NCBI GenBank assembly: GCA_019192545.1
Contig: JAHCMI010000037.1
Location: 1 to 64,000, forward strand
From: Rivularia sp. MS3
GTDB lineage: Bacteria; Cyanobacteriota; Cyanobacteriia; Cyanobacteriales; Nostocaceae
DNA: 64,000 nucleotides
Direction of reading: 5' to 3'
The translations under genes were made by a program, and so were the position numbers. This document shows, piece after piece, positions 36,866 to 46,565 of the stretch. Under the pieces are notes generated by a model. It had not been told where the DNA came from. It ran no database searches and was given only the letters and a program-made list of their open reading frames with translations. Position 1 is the first letter of the stretch; the number at the start of each line of letters is the position of its first letter.

Positions 36866-37834
36866 ATGAAGTCTATTGAAGAAGCCGCGTTTTCTACTGA
36901 TACAACTCAAGATTCTCCAGTAGTTCTCACTTCGGAACTGCGAAAAGTTTACCGCACTGGTTTTTGGATGAACCAAAAAGTTGTATCTCTGAAGAAATGT
37001 TCTTTGAAAGTCTACCGGGGAGAGACTTTTGGCTTGCTCGGACAAAATGGTGCTGGTAAAACTACTTTACTCAAACTACTGTTGGGGATTATCCGTGCAA
37101 CTTCCGGACGAGGTTTATTATTAGGTAAACCACTAGGCGATCGCACTGCCAAAGAAAACATCGGCTATTTACCGGAAAATACCTATCTTTACGATTTCCT
37201 GACTGGCTGGGAATTTTTAACTTGGAGCGCCCAATTATTCCAAATTCCTAAAAAGGTACAAAAACAACGCATTCCTCAATTATTGGAATTAGTTGGGTTG
37301 TCTAAATTTGATGCTCGTAAAAAATTGATGCGTCGCTACAGTAAAGGAATGCAACAGCGGGTTGCAATGGCGCAAACTTTAATCAACGATCCAGATTTGA
37401 TATTTCTCGATGAACCAATGTCTGGTTTAGATCCAGTAGGGCGCTACCAGATGCGTGAAATTATTTTAAACCTGAAGCAGCAAGGTAAAACAATTTTTTT
37501 CAACAGCCACATTCTCAACGAAGTCGAATTGATTTGCGATCGGATTGCAATTCTTCATAAAGGTGAGTTAATTTGTTCTGGAAATGTTTCCCAATTATTA
37601 GGAAATCCCAACACATATCGAGTTAAAGGTAAAGGCGGCGATTGGGAAAGTTTGCAAAAATGGATGCCGTCGCTGGAATCTTTGTCCGATGGCTGCTGGC
37701 AAGGTGAGTTGGAAGGTGAAATGTACGATTTTCTAGCAAGCCTTCGTTTAATGGGAGGATATTTACTAAGTTTAAATGCCTATCGACCTTCATTAGAAGA
37801 GTTTTTTATGCAAAAAATCAAGTCAGAAATTTGA
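36866..37834 (+). CDS. ABC transporter ATP-binding protein
   Basis: A 322-residue ATPase subunit of an ABC exporter-type system. It has Walker A GQNGAGKTT (59-67), signature YSKGMQQR, Walker B LIFLDEPMSGLDP, and H-loop SHIL, plus a C-terminal extension of about 85 residues typical of the type 2/NatA-CcmA-like branch (ending RPSLEEFFMQKIK). No permease gene is next to it, so the membrane partner must be elsewhere. An alternative start would be ATG further downstream, but the conserved LTSELRKVY region needs the early start. Substrate unknown. Confidence 0.87.
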   Translation: MKSIEEAAFSTDTTQDSPVVLTSELRKVYRTGFWMNQKVVSLKKCSLKVYRGETFGLLGQNGAGKTTLLKLLLGIIRATSGRGLLLGKPLGDRTAKENIGYLPENTYLYDFLTGWEFLTWSAQLFQIPKKVQKQRIPQLLELVGLSKFDARKKLMRRYSKGMQQRVAMAQTLINDPDLIFLDEPMSGLDPVGRYQMREIILNLKQQGKTIFFNSHILNEVELICDRIAILHKGELICSGNVSQLLGNPNTYRVKGKGGDWESLQKWMPSLESLSDGCWQGELEGEMYDFLASLRLMGGYLLSLNAYRPSLEEFFMQKIKSEI

Positions 37835-38151
37835 TGATTTGCTAGACTTGACAATTTGACGATATATAGGTTCTATCTGAAATTTTCTATTGGTTTTGAA
37901 TTGTGGGGTAAAATTACGTAATTGTTATACAAACTGATAAAAAATAAATATTAAATGATTTTCTATTTATTAGGCGGCTGTCAAAATCAGCATTTATCTT
38001 CATTTAAATCTTAAAACTGGCTTAGTATTATGATTGAATCTTATTAAAGAGATGACAGAGTAACTTGTATATTTGAAGAACGTGTAATTAACACATCAAT
38101 CTCAAAGCAATATAATGTATTTATTGTCACTTATCAGTAATTATTCTGTAT

Positions 38152-38160
38152 AAGGAGGAG
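38152..38160 (+). promoter_or_regulatory. Strong ribosome binding site before a ten-codon ORF
   Basis: AAGGAGGAG lies nine bases before the ATG at 38170. It is stronger than anything near the start of the export gene downstream. Confidence 0.5.
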
Positions 38161-38169
38161 TTAAACTTT

Positions 38170-38199
38170 ATGTTAACTTTACTAAAAATTCAAATTTAA
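38170..38199 (+). CDS. Possible nine-residue leader peptide (MLTLLKIQI)
   Basis: Ten codons including TAA in the 488-base untranslated stretch ahead of the polysaccharide-export gene. The strong ribosome binding site is the only evidence. It could be a leader peptide that controls the downstream gene, or a decayed gene start. The rest of the gap (37835-38322) is AT-rich with no other feature. Confidence 0.35.
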   Translation: MLTLLKIQI

Positions 38200-38322
38200 T
38201 AAACAATTTCTTATTGTTAAGTTCCGGTTATTTTAGAAAATAAAAGTGTAATGGAACTTGAATACTTAAGTATAGTCAAGAATAAATGTTAAAGCGGCGG
38301 TTTACAAATTAGATTCTAGAAC

Positions 38323-39762
38323 GTGAATATGCTTAAAACAGGTCTATTAAAATTCTTTGCCCAGCCATTAGTGGGTGTAATGTTATTAACTACCGTTAGC
38401 GTTGCTTTAGAACCAGTTAATCCAGTTGTTGCACAACAACGAATTCGCTCAAGTTACGCATTGGGTGGAGGCGACCGCATCAAGGTAAATGTATTTGAAG
38501 TGCCCGAATATTCAGGTGAGTATGTAATTCCTCCCGGTGGAGCAGTTAACTTACCTTTAATCGGTAGCGTCTCCGTTGATGGGCTAACAACCGAGCAAGC
38601 TGCTGATGCAATTGCAAGACGATATGCTCGCTTTCTCAGACGACCGATTATTTCTGTAAATTTGTTATCTCCTCGTCCTATCAACGTGTTTGTTGCTGGG
38701 GAAGTAACTCGTCCGGGAGCTTATACTCTTAGCTTACAAGGTGGTGCGGGGCAAGACCCAGGTATTCAATATCCAACAGTTTTAGCCGCTTTAACTACCG
38801 CTCAGGGCGTTACTCTTAGCGCTGATATCACCGAAGTACAGTTACGTCGCAAGCTCGCTAATGGCAGACAGCAAACAGTCACCCTCAATTTAGACGATCT
38901 GATAAAAACAGGTAGAAGTTTTCAAGATATTACTTTACGTGACGGTGACACAGTTTTTGTGCCTACCAGCCAGAACTTTAATATTGCCACAGCACGAAAT
39001 ATAGCAGCAGCAAACTTTGCAGCCGACCCCACCAGACCTCGTACTGTAGCGGTGGTTGGTGAAGTTCAACGTCCTGGGTCTTATTTAGTTACTTCCGGAG
39101 AAACACAAGCTGGTGGAACTCAAGATACTGGTGTGCCAAACATCAGCGGTCAACCCACCGTAACCAGAGCGCTGCAATTAGCCGGAGGAATTACACCGCA
39201 AGCGAATGTTCGCAACGTTATCATCAGACGACCAACAAGAACTGGTGGCGAACAAATTATTAATATTGATTTGTGGAGATTATTAACAAGCGGCGATGTC
39301 GATCAAGACGTGATTGTCCAAGATGGAGATACAATTGTATTCCCAACCGCAACTGAGGTGAATCCAGCAGAAGCGACGCAGTTAGCTTCAACTACTTTGT
39401 CTCCTTCACAAATTCAGGTCAACGTAGTGGGAGAAGTTAAAAATCCGGGAGCAATACAGATTAGACCTAACAGTTCCCTTAACCAAGCCTTGTTAGCAGC
39501 GGGTGGATTTAACGATGCTAGAGCTAGCGATGGTAAAGTTGACTTAATTCGTTTGAATCCTGACGGTTCGGTTACCAAACGTTTGGTAAAAGTGGACTTG
39601 AAGGCAGGAATTAACGAGCAAACTAATCCCATACTCCGTAGTAATGATGTAGTCTTGGTCAGCCGTTCTGGTATCGCAAAAACTGGTGATACTATAAATA
39701 CCATTGGTGGACCTTTAGGTAGTATTTTAGGCGTTCTAAGATTCTTCGGAATTGGTTTTTAA
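38323..39762 (+). CDS. SLBB-domain polysaccharide export protein (Wza-like)
   Basis: A 479-residue periplasmic/outer-membrane protein of the polysaccharide biosynthesis/export family. It has a signal peptide (cut after VVAQ, about residue 37), the export domain (YALGGGDRIKVNVFEVPEYSGEY...GTVNLPLIG-like, 45-125), and three SLBB-type repeats, each with a VAGEVTRPGAY/VVGEVQRPGSY/VVGEVKNPGAI motif near residues 130, 240 and 370. It should form part of the channel that exports capsule or sheath polysaccharide. GTG at 38323 or ATG at 38329 are both plausible starts. No lipobox Cys is seen, unlike E. coli Wza. A terminator follows. Confidence 0.9.
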   Translation: MNMLKTGLLKFFAQPLVGVMLLTTVSVALEPVNPVVAQQRIRSSYALGGGDRIKVNVFEVPEYSGEYVIPPGGAVNLPLIGSVSVDGLTTEQAADAIARRYARFLRRPIISVNLLSPRPINVFVAGEVTRPGAYTLSLQGGAGQDPGIQYPTVLAALTTAQGVTLSADITEVQLRRKLANGRQQTVTLNLDDLIKTGRSFQDITLRDGDTVFVPTSQNFNIATARNIAAANFAADPTRPRTVAVVGEVQRPGSYLVTSGETQAGGTQDTGVPNISGQPTVTRALQLAGGITPQANVRNVIIRRPTRTGGEQIINIDLWRLLTSGDVDQDVIVQDGDTIVFPTATEVNPAEATQLASTTLSPSQIQVNVVGEVKNPGAIQIRPNSSLNQALLAAGGFNDARASDGKVDLIRLNPDGSVTKRLVKVDLKAGINEQTNPILRSNDVVLVSRSGIAKTGDTINTIGGPLGSILGVLRFFGIGF

Positions 39763-39788
39763 CTGATATAAGAAACAGAAATATATAG

Positions 39789-39815
39789 AGACGTTGCATT
39801 GCAGCGTCTTTTTTT
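39789..39815 (+). terminator. Terminator of the export gene
   Basis: AGACGTTGC (39789-39797) pairs with GCAGCGTCT (39801-39809), with one G-T pair, followed by T-rich tail of six T. It belongs to the GACGT hairpin family. Confidence 0.8.
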
Positions 39816-39822
39816 ATTGCTT

Positions 39823-39951
39823 GTAGCGGTTTTCACTTGAATGAAATACAGTTTGAACCTCACCCCTTCCCCTCTCCTTACTAAAGAGAGGGGTGTCCAA
39901 AGGACGGGGTGAGGTCATTCTTTGTATTCTACTCAACCGAAAACTGCTATA
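39823..39951. mobile_element. Small inverted-repeat element, best copy
   Basis: Ends TAGCGGTTTTCACTTGAATG... and the reverse complement of ...CAACCGAAAACTGCTA match at about 21 of 27 bases. The interior has AACCTCACCCC and GGGGTGAGGT as an inner inverted repeat and a CCCCTCTCCTT...AGAGAGGGG stem. No coding potential. It takes up much of the 403-base gap before the DUF1400 gene; the remainder is AT-rich. Confidence 0.7.
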
Positions 39952-40165
39952 CAATCAGCTACTCGATCCATCGTAGTTTGCTTGCTCTAAGGGAACAAAA
40001 TGCTTTTATGATTGTCAATCGATTGAAACGACTACATAAAACTATTTAATTTCACAATCTATCTGCGACCAATTTTTTTTTGAGTGTTTTCATTTAACTG
40101 CTTCTGCTAAAAAGGAAGTTTTTTAAGCGAATTGAACTAAATACAAGCAGTATAAATACTAATAA

Positions 40166-41833
40166 ATGAGTAATATATTATTCAAAGCCAAGCAAAGATT
40201 CTTCCAAAGAATATTCGGTGTAAAAGGTTTGTTGTATGGCTTAACCTTTTCTTGCTGCATGAATCTGGGTATACCTTCGGCAACTGCGGCTCAAACCATA
40301 ACCATTCGCTTTGGCCCTTACGAGCAATTAGTAAAAATATCCGATTTAGAAGAATTTGCTAACACTGGAAAATTACCGCTATCGCTACAAGGTTTATCGC
40401 CAGTATTACCAAAGGAATTGCGAGGATTTTTGCAAAAACGTTTACAGATAGATCCTCAAGCAGCGGATAACTTTACAGACGAATTACAAAAAACTTCCTT
40501 CGGTAGAGAATTTATCAGTTCGTTAAGAACAGCTTTACCCGGTTCTAGCATTGAAAGCGTTCAAGGTGCTATTAGTTTGGCATTAAGACAAGTTAACGGT
40601 TTGAGTGTCGTCGGTTTTTTACAGGCATATCCCCAAGAAAACGTTACTATCGATGCTACAAAAGCGATTAGTCTAGCAGTTAGATTTAACCCCAACCGCT
40701 TGCAAAGTAAAGCCTTTGGTTCTTTGCTGGCGCGGGAATTATATGTAAACAATCAAACATATTCTTCTCAAAACTTAAGAAATTTTAATCCAGCAATTAC
40801 TGGAAATCTTGCAGTCGAAAAACAATCAATTACCTTGCAAGATAAAAAGCGTAATCGTACTATTCCCATAGATATTTACTCAAGTAGAGTTAGACAGCCC
40901 CAACAGCCACTGGTAGTTGTTTCTCATGGTTTTGGTGCCAGTCGGAGAAACTTGAGTTATCTGGCGCGTCATTTAGCTTCCTACGGTATTACCGTCGCAG
41001 CTATCGAACATCCAGGAAGCAACATCAGCGCTATTAATCAAGCCGCAAATGCAGCGGATTTAAAAAATTTAATCAGTCCCGAAGAATTTATCAATCGACC
41101 GAAAGATATTAGCTTTTTGCTTGATGAATTAGCAAAATTTAACAATCAACCGGGAAGACTGCAAGGCAAATTAAATACCGAAAAAGTAAGCGTTATCGGT
41201 CATTCTTTGGGAGGCTACACGGCTTTAGCTGTAGTTGGAGGAGAAGTAAATATCGAACAACTGCGGATATTTTGCAATAAGTCTTTGAATATATCTTCTG
41301 CACCAGGTGACTGGTTGAAATGTGCTGCTGCTTCTTTGCCACAGAGAAAACTACAACTTCAAGATCCACGAGTAAAAAGCGCGATCGCCCTTAATCCGAT
41401 GGTAGGTAAACTTTTTGGTGAAAAGGGTTTAAGTCAAATAAATCGGCCAGTTTTAATATTAAGCGGAACCGATGACTCGCTCACACCAGCGCTGACTCAT
41501 CAAATACAGCCTTTTGATAAATTAGGTGGAAAGAAGTATTTATTAGCAGCGATTGGCGGGACGCATTTAAGTATAAGTGACGATAGGCTGCCTGCTAACT
41601 CAGCTACACAAATGATTAAAGAGCGACGAGGAATAGAAGCTAGAGCTTTGCGGGAGTTGGTTCAAGGGGTGAGTGTCGCCTTTGTCAAACAGCTAGCCCC
41701 CGATGCAAAAAACTATCAACCATTTTTAACCTCTGCTTACGCTCAATCTTTTTCTACACCGCAAATTAAATTGCGCTTAAATTCTGAATTACCTGCAAGC
41801 GTTAGACCTTGGTTAAAATTGACTAATAGGTAA
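40166..41833 (+). CDS. DUF1400 alpha/beta hydrolase
   Basis: A 555-residue protein with an N-terminal hydrophobic/signal segment (about 20-42), a DUF1400 region (TITIRFGPYEQLVKISDLEEF..., 45-190) found almost only in cyanobacteria, and an alpha/beta hydrolase domain. The nucleophile elbow is GHSLGG (S347), with an oxyanion-loop SHGFGASRRN earlier; the acid is likely in SGTDDSLTP and the His in GGTHLSI. Likely a periplasmic or secreted lipase/esterase-like enzyme; substrate unknown. The protein keeps all three triad elements. It is a single gene followed by a heptamer tract that begins at its TAG stop. Confidence 0.87.
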   Translation: MSNILFKAKQRFFQRIFGVKGLLYGLTFSCCMNLGIPSATAAQTITIRFGPYEQLVKISDLEEFANTGKLPLSLQGLSPVLPKELRGFLQKRLQIDPQAADNFTDELQKTSFGREFISSLRTALPGSSIESVQGAISLALRQVNGLSVVGFLQAYPQENVTIDATKAISLAVRFNPNRLQSKAFGSLLARELYVNNQTYSSQNLRNFNPAITGNLAVEKQSITLQDKKRNRTIPIDIYSSRVRQPQQPLVVVSHGFGASRRNLSYLARHLASYGITVAAIEHPGSNISAINQAANAADLKNLISPEEFINRPKDISFLLDELAKFNNQPGRLQGKLNTEKVSVIGHSLGGYTALAVVGGEVNIEQLRIFCNKSLNISSAPGDWLKCAAASLPQRKLQLQDPRVKSAIALNPMVGKLFGEKGLSQINRPVLILSGTDDSLTPALTHQIQPFDKLGGKKYLLAAIGGTHLSISDDRLPANSATQMIKERRGIEARALRELVQGVSVAFVKQLAPDAKNYQPFLTSAYAQSFSTPQIKLRLNSELPASVRPWLKLTNR

Positions 41834-41851
41834 TTGGTAATAGGGATGAAA

Positions 41852-41889
41852 GACTCCTAACTCCTAACTCTTAACTCCTAACTCCTAAT
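41852..41889. repeat. Heptanucleotide tandem repeat (CTCCTAA type)
   Basis: Five units of CTCCTAA/CTCTTAA following the DUF1400 gene. The rest of the 297-base gap to the Band 7 gene is AT-rich. Confidence 0.75.
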
Positions 41890-42130
41890 TGTTCGCTGCT
41901 GCAAAAATGATGCAATAATCAAGCGTGTCATAAGAATAAGATATTTACAACGAAATTTTATAATACCTGTATGATATGGGCTGGTGTAATATCTTGTCTG
42001 AAGTCTATCGAACGTGATAATAAAATTACACGTTGCTTTTAATTAGACTAAAGACAAGAAGTAGTAATATCACCTGTATAACTACTACTTCCTTAAAGTA
42101 AATTTCCCTATTGCTTTATAAGGAGCATAA

Positions 42131-42985
42131 ATGGAGTCAATTGTTGTTGGTATATTTGTAGCGCTTATAGGTTATGGGTTTGGGTCAGCAAAGATTGTTA
42201 ACCAAGGTAATGAAGCTTTAGTAGAGCGCTTGGGGCAATATCATCGTAAATTGCGGCCCGGACTCAATTTTATTGTTCCCCTTATCGACCAAATTGTCAT
42301 GGAAGATACTACAAGGGAACAGATACTCGATATTAAACCGCAAAATGTAATTACCAAAGATAATATCTACTTAGAAATTGATGGAGTTGTTTATTGGCGC
42401 ATCAAAGATATGGAGAAAAGCTTTTACCAAATCGATGATTTAGCGCAAGGTTTGAATCAAATTACTACAACTTCTCTTCGAGAAATTATCGCTCAAAATA
42501 CTCTAGAGGAAACCAACGTCTCCAGAGTTGATATGGATAAAGAACTGTTGGATAGGTTAAACGAAACAACCGCCGATTGGGGAGTTGAAATTCAAAGAGT
42601 AGATATTCAATCAATTACACCACCTGAAAGCGTGCGGTTATCAATGGAAGATCAACGCGCTGCTGAAATTAAAAGCCGTGCTGCAATTTTGGAAGCAGAA
42701 GGAGAACGTCAAGCTGCAATCAAGAAAGCTGAAGGTACCAGTACCAGTATGCAGATTCTTTCCGAAGCTTTGCGTAGTACCCCTGAAAACAAAGAAATTC
42801 TCCGATATCTAGTAGCTCAAGATTATATCAACGCCAGCTATAGATTAGGTGAAAGTCCCAATTCCAAAGTTATCTTTGTAGATCCCGGTTCCAGTCAAAA
42901 TGAGATTATCGAACAAATAAGCGCTGAAACAGTAGCAGAAGATACTGCAAGAAGACCTGAAAATGGCAATGGTTCTGAATCTTAA
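42131..42985 (+). CDS. Band 7/SPFH (stomatin-like) membrane protein
   Basis: A 284-residue protein with one N-terminal membrane segment (about 3-20) followed by an SPFH/Band 7 domain (VNQGNEALVERLGQYHRKLRPGLNFIVPLIDQI) and a coiled coil of A(A/E)...EAEGERQAAIKKAEG. Such proteins form oligomers in membrane microdomains and affect protease or channel activity. A good AAGGAGC precedes the ATG at 42131. No NfeD-type partner gene is adjacent, so this belongs to the stand-alone kind. Function beyond the family is unknown. Confidence 0.88.
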   Translation: MESIVVGIFVALIGYGFGSAKIVNQGNEALVERLGQYHRKLRPGLNFIVPLIDQIVMEDTTREQILDIKPQNVITKDNIYLEIDGVVYWRIKDMEKSFYQIDDLAQGLNQITTTSLREIIAQNTLEETNVSRVDMDKELLDRLNETTADWGVEIQRVDIQSITPPESVRLSMEDQRAAEIKSRAAILEAEGERQAAIKKAEGTSTSMQILSEALRSTPENKEILRYLVAQDYINASYRLGESPNSKVIFVDPGSSQNEIIEQISAETVAEDTARRPENGNGSES

Positions 42986-43110
42986 GCAGCGTTGCATCGA
43001 TCGACAAAACAATTTAGTTATAGGTCACAATTGAAACTCAATAAATCTATTTGGGGAATTGGTAAATCAAGCTTGACCTTTACCATTTTTCCCAATTTTG
43101 AGTTTACTTT

Positions 43111-43950
43111 TTAATTCATTTCTTTGGTTTCGCGCTGCCTATGAATAGCATCAGCGACCATTGAAACCTCGCGCATTTGTTCTACATCGTGAACTCTCAA
43201 TATATCGGCACCATTAAAAATAGCAGCACAACAAGCCGCAGCAGTTCCCCAAACTCGCGCTTTGGGGTCTGGTTGCTTCAAAATACTACCGATGAAGCTT
43301 TTACGAGATGCACCGACTAAAATCGGACAATCAAGCTCTTTTAATTCTGTTAAGCGGCGGAAAATTTCTAAATTTTGCTCTAAATTTTTAGCGAAGCCAA
43401 TACCGGGGTCGATAATAATGTTTTCTCTTTTAATACCCGCAGTTGTTGCTGCGGTTATTTGTTGGGATAAAAAACTTGATATCTCTTTGATTACGTCTTG
43501 ATAATCGGTCATTTTCTGCATTGTCTGAGGATTTCCTCGGATATGCATTAACACTAGAGGCACATTTAAACTCGCAATCGTTGAAAACATAGAAGTATCA
43601 AAAGTGCCTCCAGAAATATCATTAACTATATCCGCACCACTATTAATCGCTTTCTTCGCCACAATTGATGAAGTGGTGTCTACTGAAATAGGTATGTTAA
43701 TTTTTGGACGAATGATTTCTATAACCGAAAGCACTCGCTCAAGTTCTTCCTCTACAGATATCTGTTGGGCACCCGGACGAGTTGACTGCCCGCCCACATC
43801 GATGATATCCGCACCAGCAGCTGCTAAAGCCTGGGCTTGATTTAAGGCAGCAGCGGGTTTATTGAATTCCCCACCATCACTAAAACTATCAGGCGTAACA
43901 TTTAAAACGCCCATTAGATAAGTTCGCGTACCCCAGTTGAAATTGAGCAT
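43111..43950 (-). CDS. folP: Dihydropteroate synthase
   Basis: FolP joins dihydropterin pyrophosphate with p-aminobenzoate in folate biosynthesis and is the sulfonamide target. The 279-residue TIM-barrel protein shows MGVLNVTPDSFSDGGEF (pterin/substrate loop 1), DVGGQSTRPGAQ (loop 2), and IDPGIGFAKNLEQN, then VGASRKSFIG near the C-terminus. It is co-oriented with tpiA upstream, separated by about 180 bases with heptamer-like DNA, so could be in the same transcript. ATG at 43950. Confidence 0.97.
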   Translation of the reverse strand: MLNFNWGTRTYLMGVLNVTPDSFSDGGEFNKPAAALNQAQALAAAGADIIDVGGQSTRPGAQQISVEEELERVLSVIEIIRPKINIPISVDTTSSIVAKKAINSGADIVNDISGGTFDTSMFSTIASLNVPLVLMHIRGNPQTMQKMTDYQDVIKEISSFLSQQITAATTAGIKRENIIIDPGIGFAKNLEQNLEIFRRLTELKELDCPILVGASRKSFIGSILKQPDPKARVWGTAAACCAAIFNGADILRVHDVEQMREVSMVADAIHRQRETKEMN

Positions 43951-44130
43951 CTTTACTATTTTTTACAATTTGCAAAAAGTTAGGGAAATGGGGAAAGGGG
44001 AAGGGGGAAGAGCGGGGAGACAAGGAGATGAGGAAAAGTTAAGAGTTATAAGTTTAAACCTTTGACCTTTAACATGCAGACCTTTAACCTTCTTATAATG
44101 CCCTATGCCCAATTCCCCATTCCCAAGTTT

Positions 44131-44856
44131 TCACTTAAAATTGACAATTCGAGCGAAACTTTGTGATTCCAAACTTGCTCCACCAACTAAAGCACCATCG
44201 ATTTCGGGTTGAGCCATAATTTCATCGACATTTGATGGTTTTACAGAACCTCCGTATTGGATAGTTACATTTTTATTAGTCAGAAGGCTGCGGATTAAAC
44301 CTATAACACGATTTGCTTCGGTTACTTCACAAGTATCTCCGGTGCCAATTGCCCAAATCGGTTCGTAAGCGATTACCAGGTTATTCTGGTCAACATCTAC
44401 TAAGTCTTGTTTGATTTGGTTAGTAATTATCGATTCGGTTTCTCCTGCATCTCTTTGTTGTTTGGTTTCTCCGACGCAAAGAATAGGTGTCATTCCGTAT
44501 TTCTGAGCGGCTTTGAGGCGTTGATTTACGGTTTCATCCGTTTCACCAAAATATTGCCGTCGTTCGCTATGACCGATAATTACATAACGTACACCGATTT
44601 CTGAGAGCATTAAGCCGGAGATTTCACCCGTATAAGCTCCCGTTTCTTCCCAATGAACGTTTTGCGCCCCCAACATGACGCGACTACCGTGCAAATTCTT
44701 TGACAAAACATTTAAATCTGTAAAAGGAACGCACAGTACCGCCTCTCTATCGTCGGAAGTCTCTTGTAGTAAGGGCATAAATCCTTGTAAAAATTCCTCG
44801 GATTCTGCCCTGGTTTTAAACATTTTCCAGTTGCCAGCTATTACAATTTTTCGCAC
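44131..44856 (-). CDS. tpiA: Triosephosphate isomerase
   Basis: TpiA interconverts dihydroxyacetone phosphate and glyceraldehyde 3-phosphate, in glycolysis and the Calvin cycle. The 241-residue protein has N9-W-K11 (AGNWKM), the catalytic His in VIIGHSERR, the catalytic Glu in [11 protein letters not shown], and YGGSVKPSN near the phosphate site. The start is GTG (44856), fixed by the conserved [11 protein letters not shown]. No strong ribosome binding site is visible. folP lies downstream on the same strand. Confidence 0.97.
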   Translation of the reverse strand: MRKIVIAGNWKMFKTRAESEEFLQGFMPLLQETSDDREAVLCVPFTDLNVLSKNLHGSRVMLGAQNVHWEETGAYTGEISGLMLSEIGVRYVIIGHSERRQYFGETDETVNQRLKAAQKYGMTPILCVGETKQQRDAGETESIITNQIKQDLVDVDQNNLVIAYEPIWAIGTGDTCEVTEANRVIGLIRSLLTNKNVTIQYGGSVKPSNVDEIMAQPEIDGALVGGASLESQSFARIVNFK

Positions 44857-44927
44857 AGGTTATTCAGTCAAGTCCATAATCGCTACTTAATGCATTTTTT
44901 AGTTTATGACTTTTTCGCAACCAATTG

Positions 44928-44988
44928 TAAGGTTAAAGGTTAAAGGTTAAAGGTTAAGGGTCAAAAGTTAGGAGTTACGAGTTATGAG
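44928..44988. repeat. Heptanucleotide tandem repeat (GGTTAAA type)
   Basis: Four to five AGGTTAA units, then degenerate, between the divergent tpiA and GTPase genes. Confidence 0.75.
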
Positions 44989-45122
44989 TAGCGATTAATT
45001 AGTTTAAATTTCTTCTAATGCTCCATTCCCAATCGTCAATATTTATTCCAAAATCATTAGGATGGAAGAAGATGTAACAAAATTTATAATCTCAAGTCTT
45101 TAATCTAAAATCCAAAATCTAA

Positions 45123-46565
45123 ATGAGTGAATTCCATAGCAGTAATTCTTATAGTACTGAAGAATTAGATAAAGCAATTTTTACTTTTGAAGAGATTCAA
45201 ACGGAACTGCACTATAAGCAGGCACAAACGGCTTTACGTGAAATGGTGACGAATCTTGATTTGAGTGCATCGGAAACTCAAGGGCTGGAAATGGAAATTG
45301 CCGATTTGGAAACTATGCTGACTAAATTGGAGAGTATGGTTATTCAGATTGCTGCTTTCGGTATGGTAGGAAGGGGCAAGTCTTCTTTATTAAATGCAAT
45401 GGTTGGACAAGAAGTCTTTGAAACTGGGCCTTTGCATGGTGTAACTCGCGATGCCCAAACGGTTAATTGGACTATTAATGAAGAAACTATTGGAGAATCC
45501 GAACGTGGTGCCCTGCGAGCGACTTTAAGAAGCAGCAGCGGACAATCGCAGGTAGAGTTAATTGATACCCCTGGTTTGGATGAAGTTGATGGGGAAACTC
45601 GAACTGCATTAGCCGAGCAGATTGCACAACAAGCAGATTTAATTTTGTTTGTTATTTCTGGGGATATGACAAAACTTGAGCATGAAGCTCTTTCCCAGTT
45701 GCGAGAAGCTCGCAAGCCAATTTTATTAGTATTTAATAAGGTAGACCAATATCCTAAAGCTGATAGGATTGCAGTTTACGAAAAGATTCGTGATGAGCGC
45801 GTCAAAGAATTGCTCTTACCTTCAGAAATTGTTACTGCTGCTGCTTCACCTTTAGTCAGAACATTAGTTCATCGTCCTGATGGTAGCAAGGGAGTACAGT
45901 TACGCAAGGGCAAACCCCAAGTTGAAGAACTGAAACTGAAAATATTAGAGATTTTACAGCGCGAAGGTAAAGCTTTGGTGGCTCTTAATACTATGCTTTA
46001 CGCTGACGATGTTAACGATCAATTGGTAAAGCGTAAGTTAGAACTGCGCGAAACTGCCGCCGAACGGTTAATTTGGAAATCCGTCATGACCAAAGCTTTA
46101 GCTGTTGCTCTTAACCCTATCACTGTATTAGATATACTCAGTGCTGCCACTGTCGATGTTTTTTTAGTTTTAGGCTTGTCTCGGCTGTATGGCATTCCGA
46201 TGACAGAAGCCGGAGCGATAAAATTGCTACAAAAAATTGCTCTTAGTATGGGTGGTATCAGTGCCAGCGAACTACTAGCAAATTTAGGATTGGGTTCTTT
46301 AAAGACTTTACTTGGTATTTCTACGCCAGCTACTGGTGGAGTAAGCCTCAGTGCTTATGTATCGGTTGCACTGACTCAGGCTAGTGTTGCTGGTGTTTCT
46401 TCTTATGGTATCGGACAAGTTACCAAAGCATACTTACAGGCAGGAGCTACTTGGGGACCAGATGGGCCAAAAGCGGTTATAGGAAAAATCTTGGCTAATC
46501 TTGATGAGACTTCGATCTTAAATCGCATCAAAAGCGAATTACAAATTAAGCTGAAAAAAATCTGA
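45123..46565 (+). CDS. Membrane-associated GTPase (DUF697-like)
   Basis: A 480-residue protein with a TRAFAC-class GTPase domain: G1 GMVGRGKSS (80-88), G3 DTPGLDE, G4 NKVDQ. The C-terminal half has hydrophobic segments (ALAVALNPITVLDILSAATVDVFLVLGLSRLYG and AYVSVALTQASVAGVSSYG) as in DUF697 proteins, which bind membranes. An N-terminal helical part (1-72) contains a coiled coil. The protein may help shape or regulate membranes or the cell envelope; family function is not well known. It is a single gene ended by a double heptamer tract. Confidence 0.85.
   Translation: MSEFHSSNSYSTEELDKAIFTFEEIQTELHYKQAQTALREMVTNLDLSASETQGLEMEIADLETMLTKLESMVIQIAAFGMVGRGKSSLLNAMVGQEVFETGPLHGVTRDAQTVNWTINEETIGESERGALRATLRSSSGQSQVELIDTPGLDEVDGETRTALAEQIAQQADLILFVISGDMTKLEHEALSQLREARKPILLVFNKVDQYPKADRIAVYEKIRDERVKELLLPSEIVTAAASPLVRTLVHRPDGSKGVQLRKGKPQVEELKLKILEILQREGKALVALNTMLYADDVNDQLVKRKLELRETAAERLIWKSVMTKALAVALNPITVLDILSAATVDVFLVLGLSRLYGIPMTEAGAIKLLQKIALSMGGISASELLANLGLGSLKTLLGISTPATGGVSLSAYVSVALTQASVAGVSSYGIGQVTKAYLQAGATWGPDGPKAVIGKILANLDETSILNRIKSELQIKLKKI

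Noticed and set aside
44046-44094. CCTTTGACC/CCTTTAACC repeats between tpiA and folP as a regulatory element
   Set aside because: They are degenerate units of the common heptamer repeat and have no site-like conservation.
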